Shown here: piece after piece, positions 1 to 8,015 of the stretch
Numbering within the stretch: position 1 is the stretch's first letter
How the letters are laid out: each line of letters begins with the position of its first letter
From: Oceanobacillus jeddahensis
GTDB lineage: Bacteria > Bacillota > Bacilli > Bacillales > Amphibacillaceae
Assembly (NCBI RefSeq): GCF_000750635.1
Contig: NZ_CCDM010000003.1
Coordinates: 521,121 to 585,120 of the forward strand
Reading direction: 5' to 3'
Length of the DNA: 64,000 nt
The notes under the pieces: model-generated
What the model saw: only the letters and a program-made list of their open reading frames with translations
What the model was told of the DNA's origin: nothing
Database searches by the model: none
Program-made: the position numbers and the translations under genes

Positions 1-437
1 TTTCCTTCCCGAAATCTCGTCGTAAAACGGTTTAATTCCCGTTCTTGAATTTCTTTCAAAAGGTCTTTGTTAACACGTGCTGGAATGGATTGTTTAGGTA
101 CCTGAAGTCGTTTATTAACTTCACCATAGTACACTTCATTGATCAACGTGTGAAATTGATTTACATCCAATGTAAATCCTGGTTTTTCTTTAATAATTTT
201 TCCATCCTTATCAATATAAGCATTCTCTGGCTCTTTATAGACTTGCTTTTGCATATATTTTGTTAAATTCTGAATATTATTCCAATTTAATAAAACTTCA
301 TCTACTTCAAATATATAAGGTTTTAAATCAATTAGCCAAGAGTCTTCCTGTTTATCATAAAACTCCATGACAGTAGCATAAGAAGTATGAGGAAATAAAA
401 GAAATAAAAATATCAATAGCACTACAATAATTCGCAT
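1..437 (-). CDS. VanW-like protein, N-terminal part (runs off window)
   Basis: An open frame of about 145 codons starts at 437 behind an AAGGGGTG ribosome binding site and continues past the window edge, so the C-terminus is missing. The first 20 residues form a secretion signal (MRIIVVLLIFLFLLFP then HTSYA), so the product is exported. The middle has the KPGFTLDVNQF-type pattern of the peptidoglycan-binding domain that precedes VanW domains. The last visible residues, RFTTRF, match the start of a VanW core (usually [ST]xF[ST]TxF). Family proteins such as B. subtilis YoaR are cell-envelope proteins of unclear biochemical role. The VanW assignment is by recalled pattern only. The gene is alone on this side and is followed by an intergenic terminator at 545-580 that could serve the gene at 586. 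Confidence 0.55.
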   Translation of the reverse strand, partial: MRIIVVLLIFLFLLFPHTSYATVMEFYDKQEDSWLIDLKPYIFEVDEVLLNWNNIQNLTKYMQKQVYKEPENAYIDKDGKIIKEKPGFTLDVNQFHTLINEVYYGEVNKRLQVPKQSIPARVNKDLLKEIQERELNRFTTRFREG

Positions 438-544
438 ACTGGCACACCCCTTAAACTTTAGTATGTTTGAGGTGCTTTGTTTCTATACAATGTATCCGTT
501 TAAAATGGCTATGTAAATAAATGACAAACAATTTCTTTATTAAA

Positions 545-582
545 AAATAAAAATTGCCAGGAATTTATCCTGGCAATTTTTA
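545..582 (-). terminator. Rho-independent terminator after the 32-codon ORF and ndh
   Basis: A stem AAAATTGCCAGGA / TCCTGGCAATTTT with a 4-base loop lies directly after the stop at 586. On the minus strand it ends in a run of T, so it fits termination of the ndh / small-ORF transcript. It is symmetric and could work in both directions. Confidence 0.75.
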
Positions 583-585
583 AAC

Positions 586-684
586 TTATCTAAAGTCCCT
601 ATTATCTTCTAAATATTCACTTGCAACTCGATAACCAACTAAGGCTGTTAAAGCAAGCAAAACATAACAAAAAATATTCTTCAT
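586..684 (-). CDS. Small single-TM protein, 32 aa
   Basis: A 32-codon frame (start MKNIFCYVLLALTALVGY) begins 7 bases after a perfect AGGAGGT site, which is the main reason to call it real. It has one hydrophobic segment at about residues 4-18, with a charged C-terminal tail (EYLEDNRDFR), so it is likely a tiny membrane protein. It lies 55 bp downstream of ndh on the same strand and before a shared terminator, so co-transcription is likely. I do not recognise the family. A role linked to the NADH dehydrogenase is only a guess from position. Confidence 0.6.
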   Translation of the reverse strand: MKNIFCYVLLALTALVGYRVASEYLEDNRDFR

Positions 685-739
685 ATCTCTTACCTCCTGT
701 GGAGTAATTTAATGCTTACAATGATAATGTCACCCTGAT

Positions 740-1948
740 TTAGAATGGACGGAATTTACCTTTTTTAAGTAAGGTTTTAGCACCGCCAACTAAGAATAGA
801 GAACGGTCATCAACTACTTTTTTCATTGCTGCAGCTGCTTTACCACTTAATTTTTTACCATCAAGGACATTACCAATACCATCAGATAAACCAAGAGATG
901 CTACTGTTCCTTTATTAGAGTAAACAAAATCAGTAATTACTTCATCACGGATCAATGCAACAACGTTATCCGCAGCTTTTGCACCTTCTTGTACAGCTAA
1001 CTGACCAGTTGGAGGGAATGGCTTACCAGTTTCTGGATCCATTGTCCATGAGCAGTCTCCAAGGATAAAGATGTTTTCTTCTCCTTCTGGACGCAAGTCT
1101 AATCCAACATTTACTTTTCCTTTAAATAATTCAAATCCGGAATCAGCCAATACCGGGTTACCCATTACTCCGCCAGTCCATACGATAGTACCAGCTTTAA
1201 TTAATTCGTTATCATCCCCGACAACAAAACCATCTTCTGTACATTCTTTGATTGCAGTACCGATACGGAATTCAACACCACGATTTTCTAAAGATTGTTT
1301 TCCGTAAGAAACTAAATCTTCATCAAACATGGGTAAAATAGAAGGCATTGCTTCTACGTTAATAATTCTTGCTTTACTGCGGTCAATATCATATTTTTTG
1401 CATAGCTCAGGTACTTTATCCGCAAGTTCACCGACAAACTCAATACCAGTGAAACCGCCGCCTCCAACAACAATTGTAAGCTGCTCATCACGTTTTTCCT
1501 CACTTGAAGAATACTGCGCGAATTGATATTCAATATGTTCAGCAATTAAACGGCTTGAATCAATATCTGTAATTGCATAAGCATTCTCTTCCATGCCTGG
1601 AATTCCAAATGAGTTGGATACAAATCCAAGTGCAAATACAAGATAATCATAAGCAACTTCACTGTTTTCTAATACAACACGTTTGTCTTCGCGCTTTACT
1701 TCTGTAACGGTATCATAGATTAAACGCACACGCTTAGGGTTAACAACATCTGTCAACATAAACCGCGCCTGGTTCGGACTAATTGTACCCGCTGCCACTT
1801 CATGTAACCATGTACTTTCATAGTGGTAATTATGTTTGTTAATTAAAACAATCTCAGCTTCTTCAGCAGAAAGCTGTTGAGTTAAACGTCTTGTTGCAAC
1901 TAATCCAGCATAGCCAGCACCAAGCACAACTACTTTTGGTTTACTCAT
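740..1948 (-). CDS. ndh: Type II NADH dehydrogenase (NDH-2, YumB-like)
   Basis: This 402-residue protein is a peripheral membrane flavoprotein that passes electrons from NADH to menaquinone without pumping protons. The N-terminal FAD-binding GAGYAG is at residues 10-15. The YHYESTWLHE stretch at 41-50 is typical of the YumB / S. aureus NDH-2 type. The second Rossmann motif GGGGFTG (162-168) binds NADH, and a GDC motif near residue 298 contacts FAD. The C-terminal KKGKF segment is the amphipathic membrane-binding end. Length matches the family (about 400). It is the first gene before a 32-codon membrane ORF. The start follows AAAGGATGG. Confidence 0.93.
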   Translation of the reverse strand: MSKPKVVVLGAGYAGLVATRRLTQQLSAEEAEIVLINKHNYHYESTWLHEVAAGTISPNQARFMLTDVVNPKRVRLIYDTVTEVKREDKRVVLENSEVAYDYLVFALGFVSNSFGIPGMEENAYAITDIDSSRLIAEHIEYQFAQYSSSEEKRDEQLTIVVGGGGFTGIEFVGELADKVPELCKKYDIDRSKARIINVEAMPSILPMFDEDLVSYGKQSLENRGVEFRIGTAIKECTEDGFVVGDDNELIKAGTIVWTGGVMGNPVLADSGFELFKGKVNVGLDLRPEGEENIFILGDCSWTMDPETGKPFPPTGQLAVQEGAKAADNVVALIRDEVITDFVYSNKGTVASLGLSDGIGNVLDGKKLSGKAAAAMKKVVDDRSLFLVGGAKTLLKKGKFRPF

Positions 1949-2277
1949 AATTCATCTTCCATCCTTTCTATCTTCCATAAATAAAATGTAATGTAATTTC
2001 GAACTATCACGATTAATAGTTACTGCATCTATTATAATATCAAATTTTGCAGCATTAGGCTAATTTTCGTTGTAATTTCTTTAGAAAAACTTAGCAAAAC
2101 TTGCCTTATAACAAATATAGCATTTTTTATCTATTTTATATATTAGGATTATTGCCAAGTCGAAAACTTCTTTTGAGCTGTGACTACTCGATTTAGCAAG
2201 CGGATATTACTAAAAAACTGCAAGTTCGCTGATTAGCGAATTTGCAGTTTTATTATCTCTTATAGGTTAACTTGTAT
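1949..2277. other. Intergenic, 329 bp
   Basis: AT-rich spacer between two minus-strand genes. The ndh promoter should lie near 1970-2060. The only clear structure is the terminator at 2214-2254. Confidence 0.6.
2214..2254 (-). terminator. Terminator of the acidic membrane protein gene
   Basis: Stem AAACTGCAAGTTCGCT / AGCGAATTTGCAGTTT with loop GATT, ending about 25 bp past the stop at 2278. On the minus strand the 3' arm runs into TTTTTTAG. Confidence 0.8.
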
Positions 2278-3174
2278 TTAACCTGAATAGATAGAAGCAG
2301 TATTTACCTTATCTTCTCCACGTTCATTATCATCGTCATCTTCCGTATCTTGATCAGAATCTTCTTCTTCATCCTGTTTATCTTCGTTTTCATTTTCGTT
2401 TCCATCTTTGTTTTCTTCAGATTCTTCTTCTTCTGAATCCGGTTTTTCGTTCTCTACTTCATTATCTTTATTTTCATCAGATTCTTTATTTTCTTTTTCA
2501 TCATCTTTTTTATCTCTTTCATCTTCTGTTTTCCCTGATGAATCATCCGGTTGATTTTTTGAAGCCTCTTCTGTACGATCATCAGATTCAGAATCATTGG
2601 AGCGTGAAGAATGGTTTTCCTCTTTAGATGAAGTCTGATTTTCAGAAGCTGCTGAGCTTTGAGAGTAATTCGATTCTGTTTCTCTTTTATCTGCACTCTC
2701 GTTGTTATTATCGCCAGCAGCATAGCTTTCGTTTGAGGAAGTATTATCTTCTTCCCTCTCATTTGTTTGGTCACTTGTTATTTGAGAATTTGCATCTTCT
2801 TCAGATTCTGTATTTCTTGTTTCTTGCGTTTCTGATTCTGGCTCTATATATGTTTCATTTTCTATTCCTGTCTCTTGAGTCACATAGCTCTCATCTGATA
2901 CTTCTGTTTCGCTATCATCTTCTTGAAGAATATTACGATAGTCTAAATGAACAGATTGATAAATTTGCTCATTATCTGCTAATAATTGGTTATTCCAAGA
3001 AGTAGTAAAAAGCTCTACACTTTCTCCAGTTTCACCATTTCCACCTTCCCTAATCTGCGTATTCATTTCCATCGAATATTCTACGGAACGGTTTTCTTTA
3101 TAGATCCCCATACCAACAATAATGATACAGCCTGCTAATATAGAAATGTTAAGTAATAGCTTTTTATTGCGCAT
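2278..3174 (-). CDS. Membrane-anchored acidic low-complexity protein, 298 aa
   Basis: I do not recognise a family. The start is set at 3174 (MRNKKLLLN) because an AGGAAGA site lies at correct spacing. An upstream in-frame ATG at 3204 has none. A positively charged N-terminus is followed by one TM segment at about residues 5-22. About 60 non-repetitive residues follow (with SWNNQLLADNEQIYQ), and then nearly 200 residues made of E, D, S, N and K. The arrangement suggests a single-pass protein with a long, disordered, highly negative domain outside the cell. It could be a wall-spanning stalk or a cation-binding surface protein. No catalytic motif is visible. It is monocistronic with its own terminator. 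Confidence 0.7.
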   Translation of the reverse strand: MRNKKLLLNISILAGCIIIVGMGIYKENRSVEYSMEMNTQIREGGNGETGESVELFTTSWNNQLLADNEQIYQSVHLDYRNILQEDDSETEVSDESYVTQETGIENETYIEPESETQETRNTESEEDANSQITSDQTNEREEDNTSSNESYAAGDNNNESADKRETESNYSQSSAASENQTSSKEENHSSRSNDSESDDRTEEASKNQPDDSSGKTEDERDKKDDEKENKESDENKDNEVENEKPDSEEEESEENKDGNENENEDKQDEEEDSDQDTEDDDDNERGEDKVNTASIYSG

Positions 3175-3611
3175 ATATCTTCTTCCTTTTTTAAATATTG
3201 TCATTCTAATTCTTGTATTGTCACCCTTTATATTTCAGACCTTCATCATCTTCATCTAAGGTAAGCATCTTCGTTTTTTCATCAATTGTTAAAAACAATA
3301 TCACTTCTATTGTAATCTTCATCTAAGACCTTTTCAAATACTTTTCGTATTTTTTACGATAAAAAAGCGTAAACGTTATTATAAAAAAACAATAGATCTC
3401 AGAAACGCTCACTAAGTACCCTACGTCCTTTAAGAATATCGAAGTCAATATATCCCTATGCTAGAATAGGGTATGCGAATACTTCCGTTTTTCTAAAATA
3501 CTTTTTGCTACATTATGATTGATTTTAATATAATAAAATTTGTCACCACGATAGGTAGCTTTTTGATTCTAATTAAAAATATAATTAAGACTTGATTTTT
3601 TTTTTTAGCTC

Positions 3612-3640
3612 TTGTACAGTTAACGTAATTCTAATTTAAT
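3612..3640 (+). promoter_or_regulatory. SigA-type promoter of metI
   Basis: TTGTAC (3612-3617) and TTTAAT (3635-3640) are separated by 17 bases and lie just before the SAM riboswitch. Confidence 0.6.
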
Positions 3641-3650
3641 AAAATGTTAA

Positions 3651-3756
3651 TTCTTATCCAGAGAGACGGAGGGACTGGCCCGATGATGTCTCAGCAACCA
3701 GCTTACCATGGCAAGGTGCTAATTCCAGAAAGGGAATCTCCCTTTAAAGATAAGAT
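3651..3756 (+). promoter_or_regulatory. SAM-I (S-box) riboswitch
   Basis: The S-box signature is easy to read: AGAGAGACGGAGGGACTGG, then GATGATGTCTCAGCAACCAGC and AAGGTGCTAATTCCAG. P1 is formed by TCTTATC (3652-3658) and GATAAGA (3749-3755). The 3' half of P1, AGATAAGA, can instead pair with TCTTATCT (3782-3789) in the following terminator. This gives the usual antiterminator. SAM binding should therefore switch off metI. Confidence 0.95.
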
Positions 3757-3776
3757 GTGTATTATTTTGATATTAT

Positions 3777-3812
3777 ACCCTTCTTATCTCTAGAATAAGA
3801 AGGGTTTTTTAT
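3777..3812 (+). terminator. Riboswitch-controlled terminator
   Basis: CCCTTCTTAT / AATAAGAAGGG followed by TTTTTT. It is the expression platform of the S-box upstream of metI. Confidence 0.92.
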
Positions 3813-3892
3813 TTTACATTGAAAAGCAGAAAAATGGTCAATCCGCAAATAAGAGCGGATGCATGTTTCTCTAATGAGGAGGCTGAAAGAAA

Positions 3893-4999
3893 ATGAGAAA
3901 ATTAGAAACAGCATTAGTACAGTTAGGCAACAAATCAGATGAACGTACAGGGGCTATTAACCCACCTATTTACATGTCAACAGCTTATCAGCATCAAGGA
4001 ATTGGTCATTCAACAGGCTATGACTATACTCGTACCAAAAATCCGACCAGGGCTGTACTGGAAGAGGGATTCGCCAAATTAGAAGCAGGAGACGCCGCTT
4101 TTGCTTGCAGTTCAGGAATGGCTGCTATTCAGTTGATTCTTTCCTCTCTATTTCGTATGGGGGATCATCTCATTGCGACAAAAGATATTTATGGCGGTAC
4201 TTATCGCATTTTTGATCATTATGAAAAAGCATATAATATAACCGTGACCTATGATGAGTGCCAAAATATCTCGGAAACAGAACGATGTATAAATGAAAAT
4301 ACGAAAGCCATATTTTTAGAAACGCCGACGAACCCATTGCTGCAAGAAGTAGATATTGAACAATATGCACAGCTGGCTAAAAAACATAACTTATTACTTA
4401 TTGTTGATAATACTTTCTTAACACCCTATTTGCAGCAGCCTATTACGCTGGGCGCAGACATTGTTGTGCACAGTGCAACAAAGTATATTGGCGGGCATAA
4501 TGACGTTTTAGCCGGCCTTGTAGTTACGAAAAGCCCTGCTCTATCTGAAAAATTATTTCAAATGCATAATGCTTCTGGAGCAACGTTATCTGCGTCAGAT
4601 AGCTGGCTTCTTGTCCGTGGATTAAAAACGCTTGCGCTTCGCATGCAACGTCATGAGGAAAATGCGCAACAAATTGCTGCTTATTTACAAAAACACCCGG
4701 CAATTCGTCAAGTTTATTATCCGAATAAAGGAGGAATGCTTTCCTTTTGTTTGAAGGATGCCAATCAAGTAAGATCATTTTTAGCTGGTCTAAATTTAAT
4801 TGTATTTGCTGAAAGTTTAGGCGGGGTAGAAAGCTTTATCACCTATCCAACAACACAAACACACGCTGATATGCCTGATGAGGAAAGGAACAATAGAGGA
4901 ATTGGCGATGATCTTCTTCGCTTTTCTGTAGGAATTGAAGATGCTGAAGATTTAAAAGCAGATATTGAACAAGCATTGCAAGTTACCAGCAAAGTATAA
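3893..4999 (+). CDS. metI: Cystathionine gamma-synthase / O-acetylhomoserine sulfhydrylase
   Basis: A 368-residue PLP enzyme of the Cys/Met metabolism family, cytoplasmic. It condenses an activated homoserine with cysteine (or sulfide) in methionine synthesis. Visible features are the YxR-type active-site segment YDYTRTKNPTR (43-53), SSGMAAI (73-79), the PLP-pyridine aspartate in VDNTF (D172), and the Schiff-base lysine in SATKY (K197). Length agrees with B. subtilis MetI (about 373). A strong GAGGAGG site precedes the start. The S-box leader shows methionine-type control. B. subtilis has metC directly after metI. Here no metC follows, and the next gene is on the other strand. Confidence 0.93.
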   Translation: MRKLETALVQLGNKSDERTGAINPPIYMSTAYQHQGIGHSTGYDYTRTKNPTRAVLEEGFAKLEAGDAAFACSSGMAAIQLILSSLFRMGDHLIATKDIYGGTYRIFDHYEKAYNITVTYDECQNISETERCINENTKAIFLETPTNPLLQEVDIEQYAQLAKKHNLLLIVDNTFLTPYLQQPITLGADIVVHSATKYIGGHNDVLAGLVVTKSPALSEKLFQMHNASGATLSASDSWLLVRGLKTLALRMQRHEENAQQIAAYLQKHPAIRQVYYPNKGGMLSFCLKDANQVRSFLAGLNLIVFAESLGGVESFITYPTTQTHADMPDEERNNRGIGDDLLRFSVGIEDAEDLKADIEQALQVTSKV

Positions 5000-5096
5000 A
5001 GTGAAACTTCATTTTGCCTGAATAGAAGAAAGTTCTTAGGCGGAATGAAATTCCCTTTACTCCTTCTCTCTAAAAAATAGTAAAATAAATCATTAA

Positions 5097-5134
5097 AAAC
5101 AAAGCAGCTTCATATTAGCTGCCTTGTTTTTTAT
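5097..5134. terminator. Bidirectional terminator, metI / spx-like
   Basis: AAACAAAGCAGCT / AGCTGCCTTGTTT hairpin flanked by A and T runs, between two convergent genes. Confidence 0.75.
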
Positions 5135-5234
5135 ATAGATAAAAAATCTACTCTTCTCATTTTGATCAGTGTATGAAAATGAACACTATTTTAATGTGAA
5201 TCCAATATTTAAGGTTAAGTTAAGGTTGATTATC

Positions 5235-5642
5235 TTATCCTTTCATTAAACCTAGGTCTACTTTCCACTGTACCCATTGTAACTGTCTTGTTTTCCGAGG
5301 TAAAAATTGACGAATATCTTCCTCATGATAGCCAACCTGAAACCTTTTTTCATCAACCAAAATTGGACTTTTTAGCAATCTTGGATATTTGTGAATTAAT
5401 TGTAGTAAGGTCTGTAAAGATAGTTCCTCTACATTCAAATTAAGTTCCTTATAAATTTTAGAACGTGTTGAAAGTATTTCATCCGTACCTTCTACCGTCA
5501 TTTGTAAAATATTTTTTAATTCGTCAATTGTCAATGGTTGATGTAAAATATTTCGTTCCTTATAAGCAATTCCATTTTTGCGAAACCATTGTCTCGCTTT
5601 TCTTGTAGATGAGCAAGATACTCCGTAAATATGCACTGTCAT
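5235..5642 (-). CDS. Spx/ArsC-family regulator, single-cysteine paralogue
   Basis: A 135-residue homologue of Spx, the stress regulator that binds the RNA polymerase alpha C-terminal domain. I start it at 5642 because AAGGAGA is 7 bases before that ATG. An ATG six bases earlier touches the site. The fold is well kept: EGTDEILSTRSK and the DEKRFQVGY / FLPRK region align directly with Spx. Spx has a C10-x-x-C13 redox switch. Here it is C10-S-S-T13, so the disulfide cannot form. The RPI segment of Spx is SPI here. The product is probably one of several Spx-like paralogues, with altered redox sensing. It is monocistronic. Confidence 0.85.
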   Translation of the reverse strand: MTVHIYGVSCSSTRKARQWFRKNGIAYKERNILHQPLTIDELKNILQMTVEGTDEILSTRSKIYKELNLNVEELSLQTLLQLIHKYPRLLKSPILVDEKRFQVGYHEEDIRQFLPRKTRQLQWVQWKVDLGLMKG

Positions 5643-5859
5643 ATTCATTCTCCTTATTATTTGACATATTCATTACAAGAATCAAAGTAATAATGATTGA
5701 AATGAAAGATGTTTTTTGCTTTTTCATTCCATTTTTCTATCTTAATTTCACTTTAGCATGGAAATGTGGTAAAACTATGGTAAGGTCATGAAAAAAACAT
5801 AAAATGAAGCTTAATTCAATGAAATATACTGATTTATACACCATAATCAGAACTGTATT

Positions 5860-7224
5860 TTAACCCCAATCCCCTATTTCAGCCAATATAGTAACCAGCT
5901 CATCTTCTAAATCTTTTCCTTTATCCGCATCCAATAAATGATTAAATAAAATAGAAAAAATTAGCCGTTCCCCATTTACGTTTGTCACATAACCGGAAAG
6001 CGTGCTGACTCCTTCAATGGTTCCTGTTTTTGCTTGGACAGCTCGCCCTTTCATTCGATTGCGCAGTGTTCCTCCGACCATTTTATCCGCTTCTCCAGCT
6101 ATTGGTAAACTGGTTAAAAATGCAGGAAACCACTTTTCCTGCTGAATTTCAAAAAGTAAACGTGTTAATTCTCCCGCAGGAACGAAGTTAGCTGCTGAAA
6201 TTCCGGAACCATCCTTTAATTGCATCGTTTCCAGATTAATTTGATATGAAGCCAGGGTTTCTTTTACTGCTGCTATTCCGGATTCCCATGAACCGTCACC
6301 ATATGCAATCCGTCCTAATTCTTTGGTAAGCATCTCACCAATTCCATTATTACTCAGCTTCATAAATGGAATCATAATTTTAGACAATGGCAATGACTGC
6401 TGTTGATAAATACATTCTACATTTGTTTTTGTTTTTCCTCTTTTTATTTGCCCCTCTAAAACGATACCTGTATTTTTTAAAATCTGACAAATCATTTTTG
6501 CGATATAATTTTCAGCACCTTTGATGGCCATATATATATCTTGCTTTCCTTCTTTTATCCCAATTTTTCCAGATATAAAAAAATGGTTTTCCGCAAAATC
6601 CCGCTTTATAATGAGGTCTTCTTCATCTGCTTCTTCTGTCGTTACAGCAGTATTTGTAATTGTAATCCCTTCACTATGCGGCAGAATATTTACACTTGGT
6701 GCTGTATTTAACATTCCTGGGGCTATCTTCAATTTAATAGCATTGGTATCATAATCTGCGTCTGGAGCAAGCGTTAAAGCAGACACTTCTGCACCATATG
6801 CATATTGCTGATCAGCCCAAATTAAATCATCTGACCAACGCTCATCATCGTACCAGGTGTCATCAAGAATAAAATCTCCGGAAATCTGCTTTATTCCTTT
6901 TTCTTTTAAAGAAGTTATAAATTGCAAATAATCCTTTTCTTGCAAAGTCGGATCGCCTTTTCCAATTAAAAATATATTTCCATGACAGGTTTCATTTACA
7001 ATTTCTCCATCTGTATAAAGTTCCGTTTGAAATGTATAATCAGAACCTAATTTCCTTAATGCTGCAGCTGCTATCAGTATTTTCAAGTTAGAAGCTGGTT
7101 GAAGACGTGTTGATGCAAAATAATCGTATAGACTTTTACCAGTAATACTGGATCGAATACTTAATCCAAGAATACTTCCTTCGTTGTTACACGTATTTTT
7201 CAAAAAGTCATTTAGTTTCTCCAT
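5860..7224 (-). CDS. D-Ala-D-Ala carboxypeptidase/endopeptidase (PBP4 type, peptidase S13)
   Basis: A 454-residue S13 penicillin-binding protein. The start at 7224 (MEKLNDF) follows GAGGTG at good spacing. A further ATG at 7245 has no site and an in-frame TAA lies just before it. The catalytic SxxK is PASNLK (S45, K48), the SxN motif is in KLSNNGIGEML, and KTG is at 399-401. The family trims peptidoglycan peptides outside the membrane. Oddly, no signal peptide or TM segment is present: the first 20 residues are polar. Either export is unusual or the protein is cytoplasmic. All three active-site motifs are intact, so it is not a decayed enzyme. Other members such as B. subtilis DacC carry an export signal. 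Confidence 0.85.
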   Translation of the reverse strand: MEKLNDFLKNTCNNEGSILGLSIRSSITGKSLYDYFASTRLQPASNLKILIAAAALRKLGSDYTFQTELYTDGEIVNETCHGNIFLIGKGDPTLQEKDYLQFITSLKEKGIKQISGDFILDDTWYDDERWSDDLIWADQQYAYGAEVSALTLAPDADYDTNAIKLKIAPGMLNTAPSVNILPHSEGITITNTAVTTEEADEEDLIIKRDFAENHFFISGKIGIKEGKQDIYMAIKGAENYIAKMICQILKNTGIVLEGQIKRGKTKTNVECIYQQQSLPLSKIMIPFMKLSNNGIGEMLTKELGRIAYGDGSWESGIAAVKETLASYQINLETMQLKDGSGISAANFVPAGELTRLLFEIQQEKWFPAFLTSLPIAGEADKMVGGTLRNRMKGRAVQAKTGTIEGVSTLSGYVTNVNGERLIFSILFNHLLDADKGKDLEDELVTILAEIGDWG

Positions 7225-7359
7225 CGATTTCACCTCGAATGACATATTACGTACTTAGCTTTTACTTCGTTATCCATAGGTTAAAATCCTTTTTTCTAGT
7301 CAAATACCCTCTCAAACAGAAAACCATATCATATATTAACCGTACAGGAGGTGTAAAAA

Positions 7360-7455
7360 ATGAGTAAATACAATGAATTTGGCGGAGGTTTTGCTTTACT
7401 GGTAGTCTTGTTCATCTTATTAATTATTGTAGGTACCTCTTATTGGGGATTCTAA
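7360..7455 (+). CDS. YjcZ-family tiny membrane protein, 31 aa
   Basis: Starts 6 bases after AGGAGGTG and encodes MSKYNEF followed by GGGFALLVVLFILLIIVG. This is the hallmark of the YjcZ family, short glycine-rich one-TM proteins annotated as sporulation-related in Bacillaceae. It stands alone, with a terminator about 95 bp downstream. The family assignment is by pattern. The function is unknown. Confidence 0.88.
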   Translation: MSKYNEFGGGFALLVVLFILLIIVGTSYWGF

Positions 7456-7550
7456 TAATACCATGAAAGGCAAATCTTTTTCCTCCTCTTCCCTATAATT
7501 TACTAGCTTTTACGTACGACTAGCTAAGAAAACTGACCGTGTTTATGGAC

Positions 7551-7592
7551 GCTTGTAAAGACAGTTTATCAACCTCTTTACAAGCATTTTTT
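7551..7592 (+). terminator. Terminator after yjcZ-like gene
   Basis: GCTTGTAAAG / CTTTACAAGC with a 15-base loop, then ATTTTTT. Confidence 0.75.
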
Positions 7593-7680
7593 ATGTTCAG
7601 AAAAAATGTATTAAAAAACCCTCATTCGTGCTCGATTTTAAACGAATTGATAGTTCTTCGTATACTTTCCCATCGTACAA

Positions 7681-7725
7681 TAAAAAACAAGGCGTATGAT
7701 GACAGCATCAAATAACGCCTTGTTC
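7681..7725 (-). terminator. Terminator of tatA
   Basis: AACAAGGCGT / ACGCCTTGTT, with the minus-strand 3' side running into TTTTTTA, directly after the tatA stop. Confidence 0.8.
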
Positions 7726-7728
7726 TTC

Positions 7729-7944
7729 TTATTTTGGTGAACCATCCTCAGGTTCATCATTATTTTCTTTTATTTCATTCTTTTTGTCTTCCTCTGACAT
7801 TATGTTATTCGTTGAATTCTTGAATTCCCGTAAGGTTTGTCCGGCTGCTTTCCCGATTTCCGGAAGCTTTTTAGGTCCGAAAATAATTAAGGCAAGAACA
7901 ACAATCAGTATCAAACCTGGAATACCAATGTTTGCTGGGTTCAT
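7729..7944 (-). CDS. tatA: Sec-independent translocase subunit TatA/TatE
   Basis: A 71-residue protein with one TM segment (residues 6-22, [18 protein letters not shown]) and the conserved [14 protein letters not shown] hinge and amphipathic helix. A charged tail follows. TatA oligomerises to let folded proteins cross the membrane together with TatC. The start follows GGAGGTG. No tatC lies next to it in this window, so the partner must be encoded elsewhere. Confidence 0.93.
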   Translation of the reverse strand: MNPANIGIPGLILIVVLALIIFGPKKLPEIGKAAGQTLREFKNSTNNIMSEEDKKNEIKENNDEPEDGSPK

Positions 7945-8015
7945 GGAACAACACCTCCATTCTAATTTTATTATAAATCATATCATTGTATTTTTTAATG
8001 GTTAAATCTATAAAA

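Noticed and set aside
45..266. Plus-strand 73-codon frame at the window start
   Set aside because: It is antisense to the VanW-like reading frame, which has a signal peptide and ribosome site.
2454..3005. Two extra frames over the acidic protein (one per strand)
   Set aside because: Composition artefacts of the GAA/GAT-rich gene, no ribosome site.
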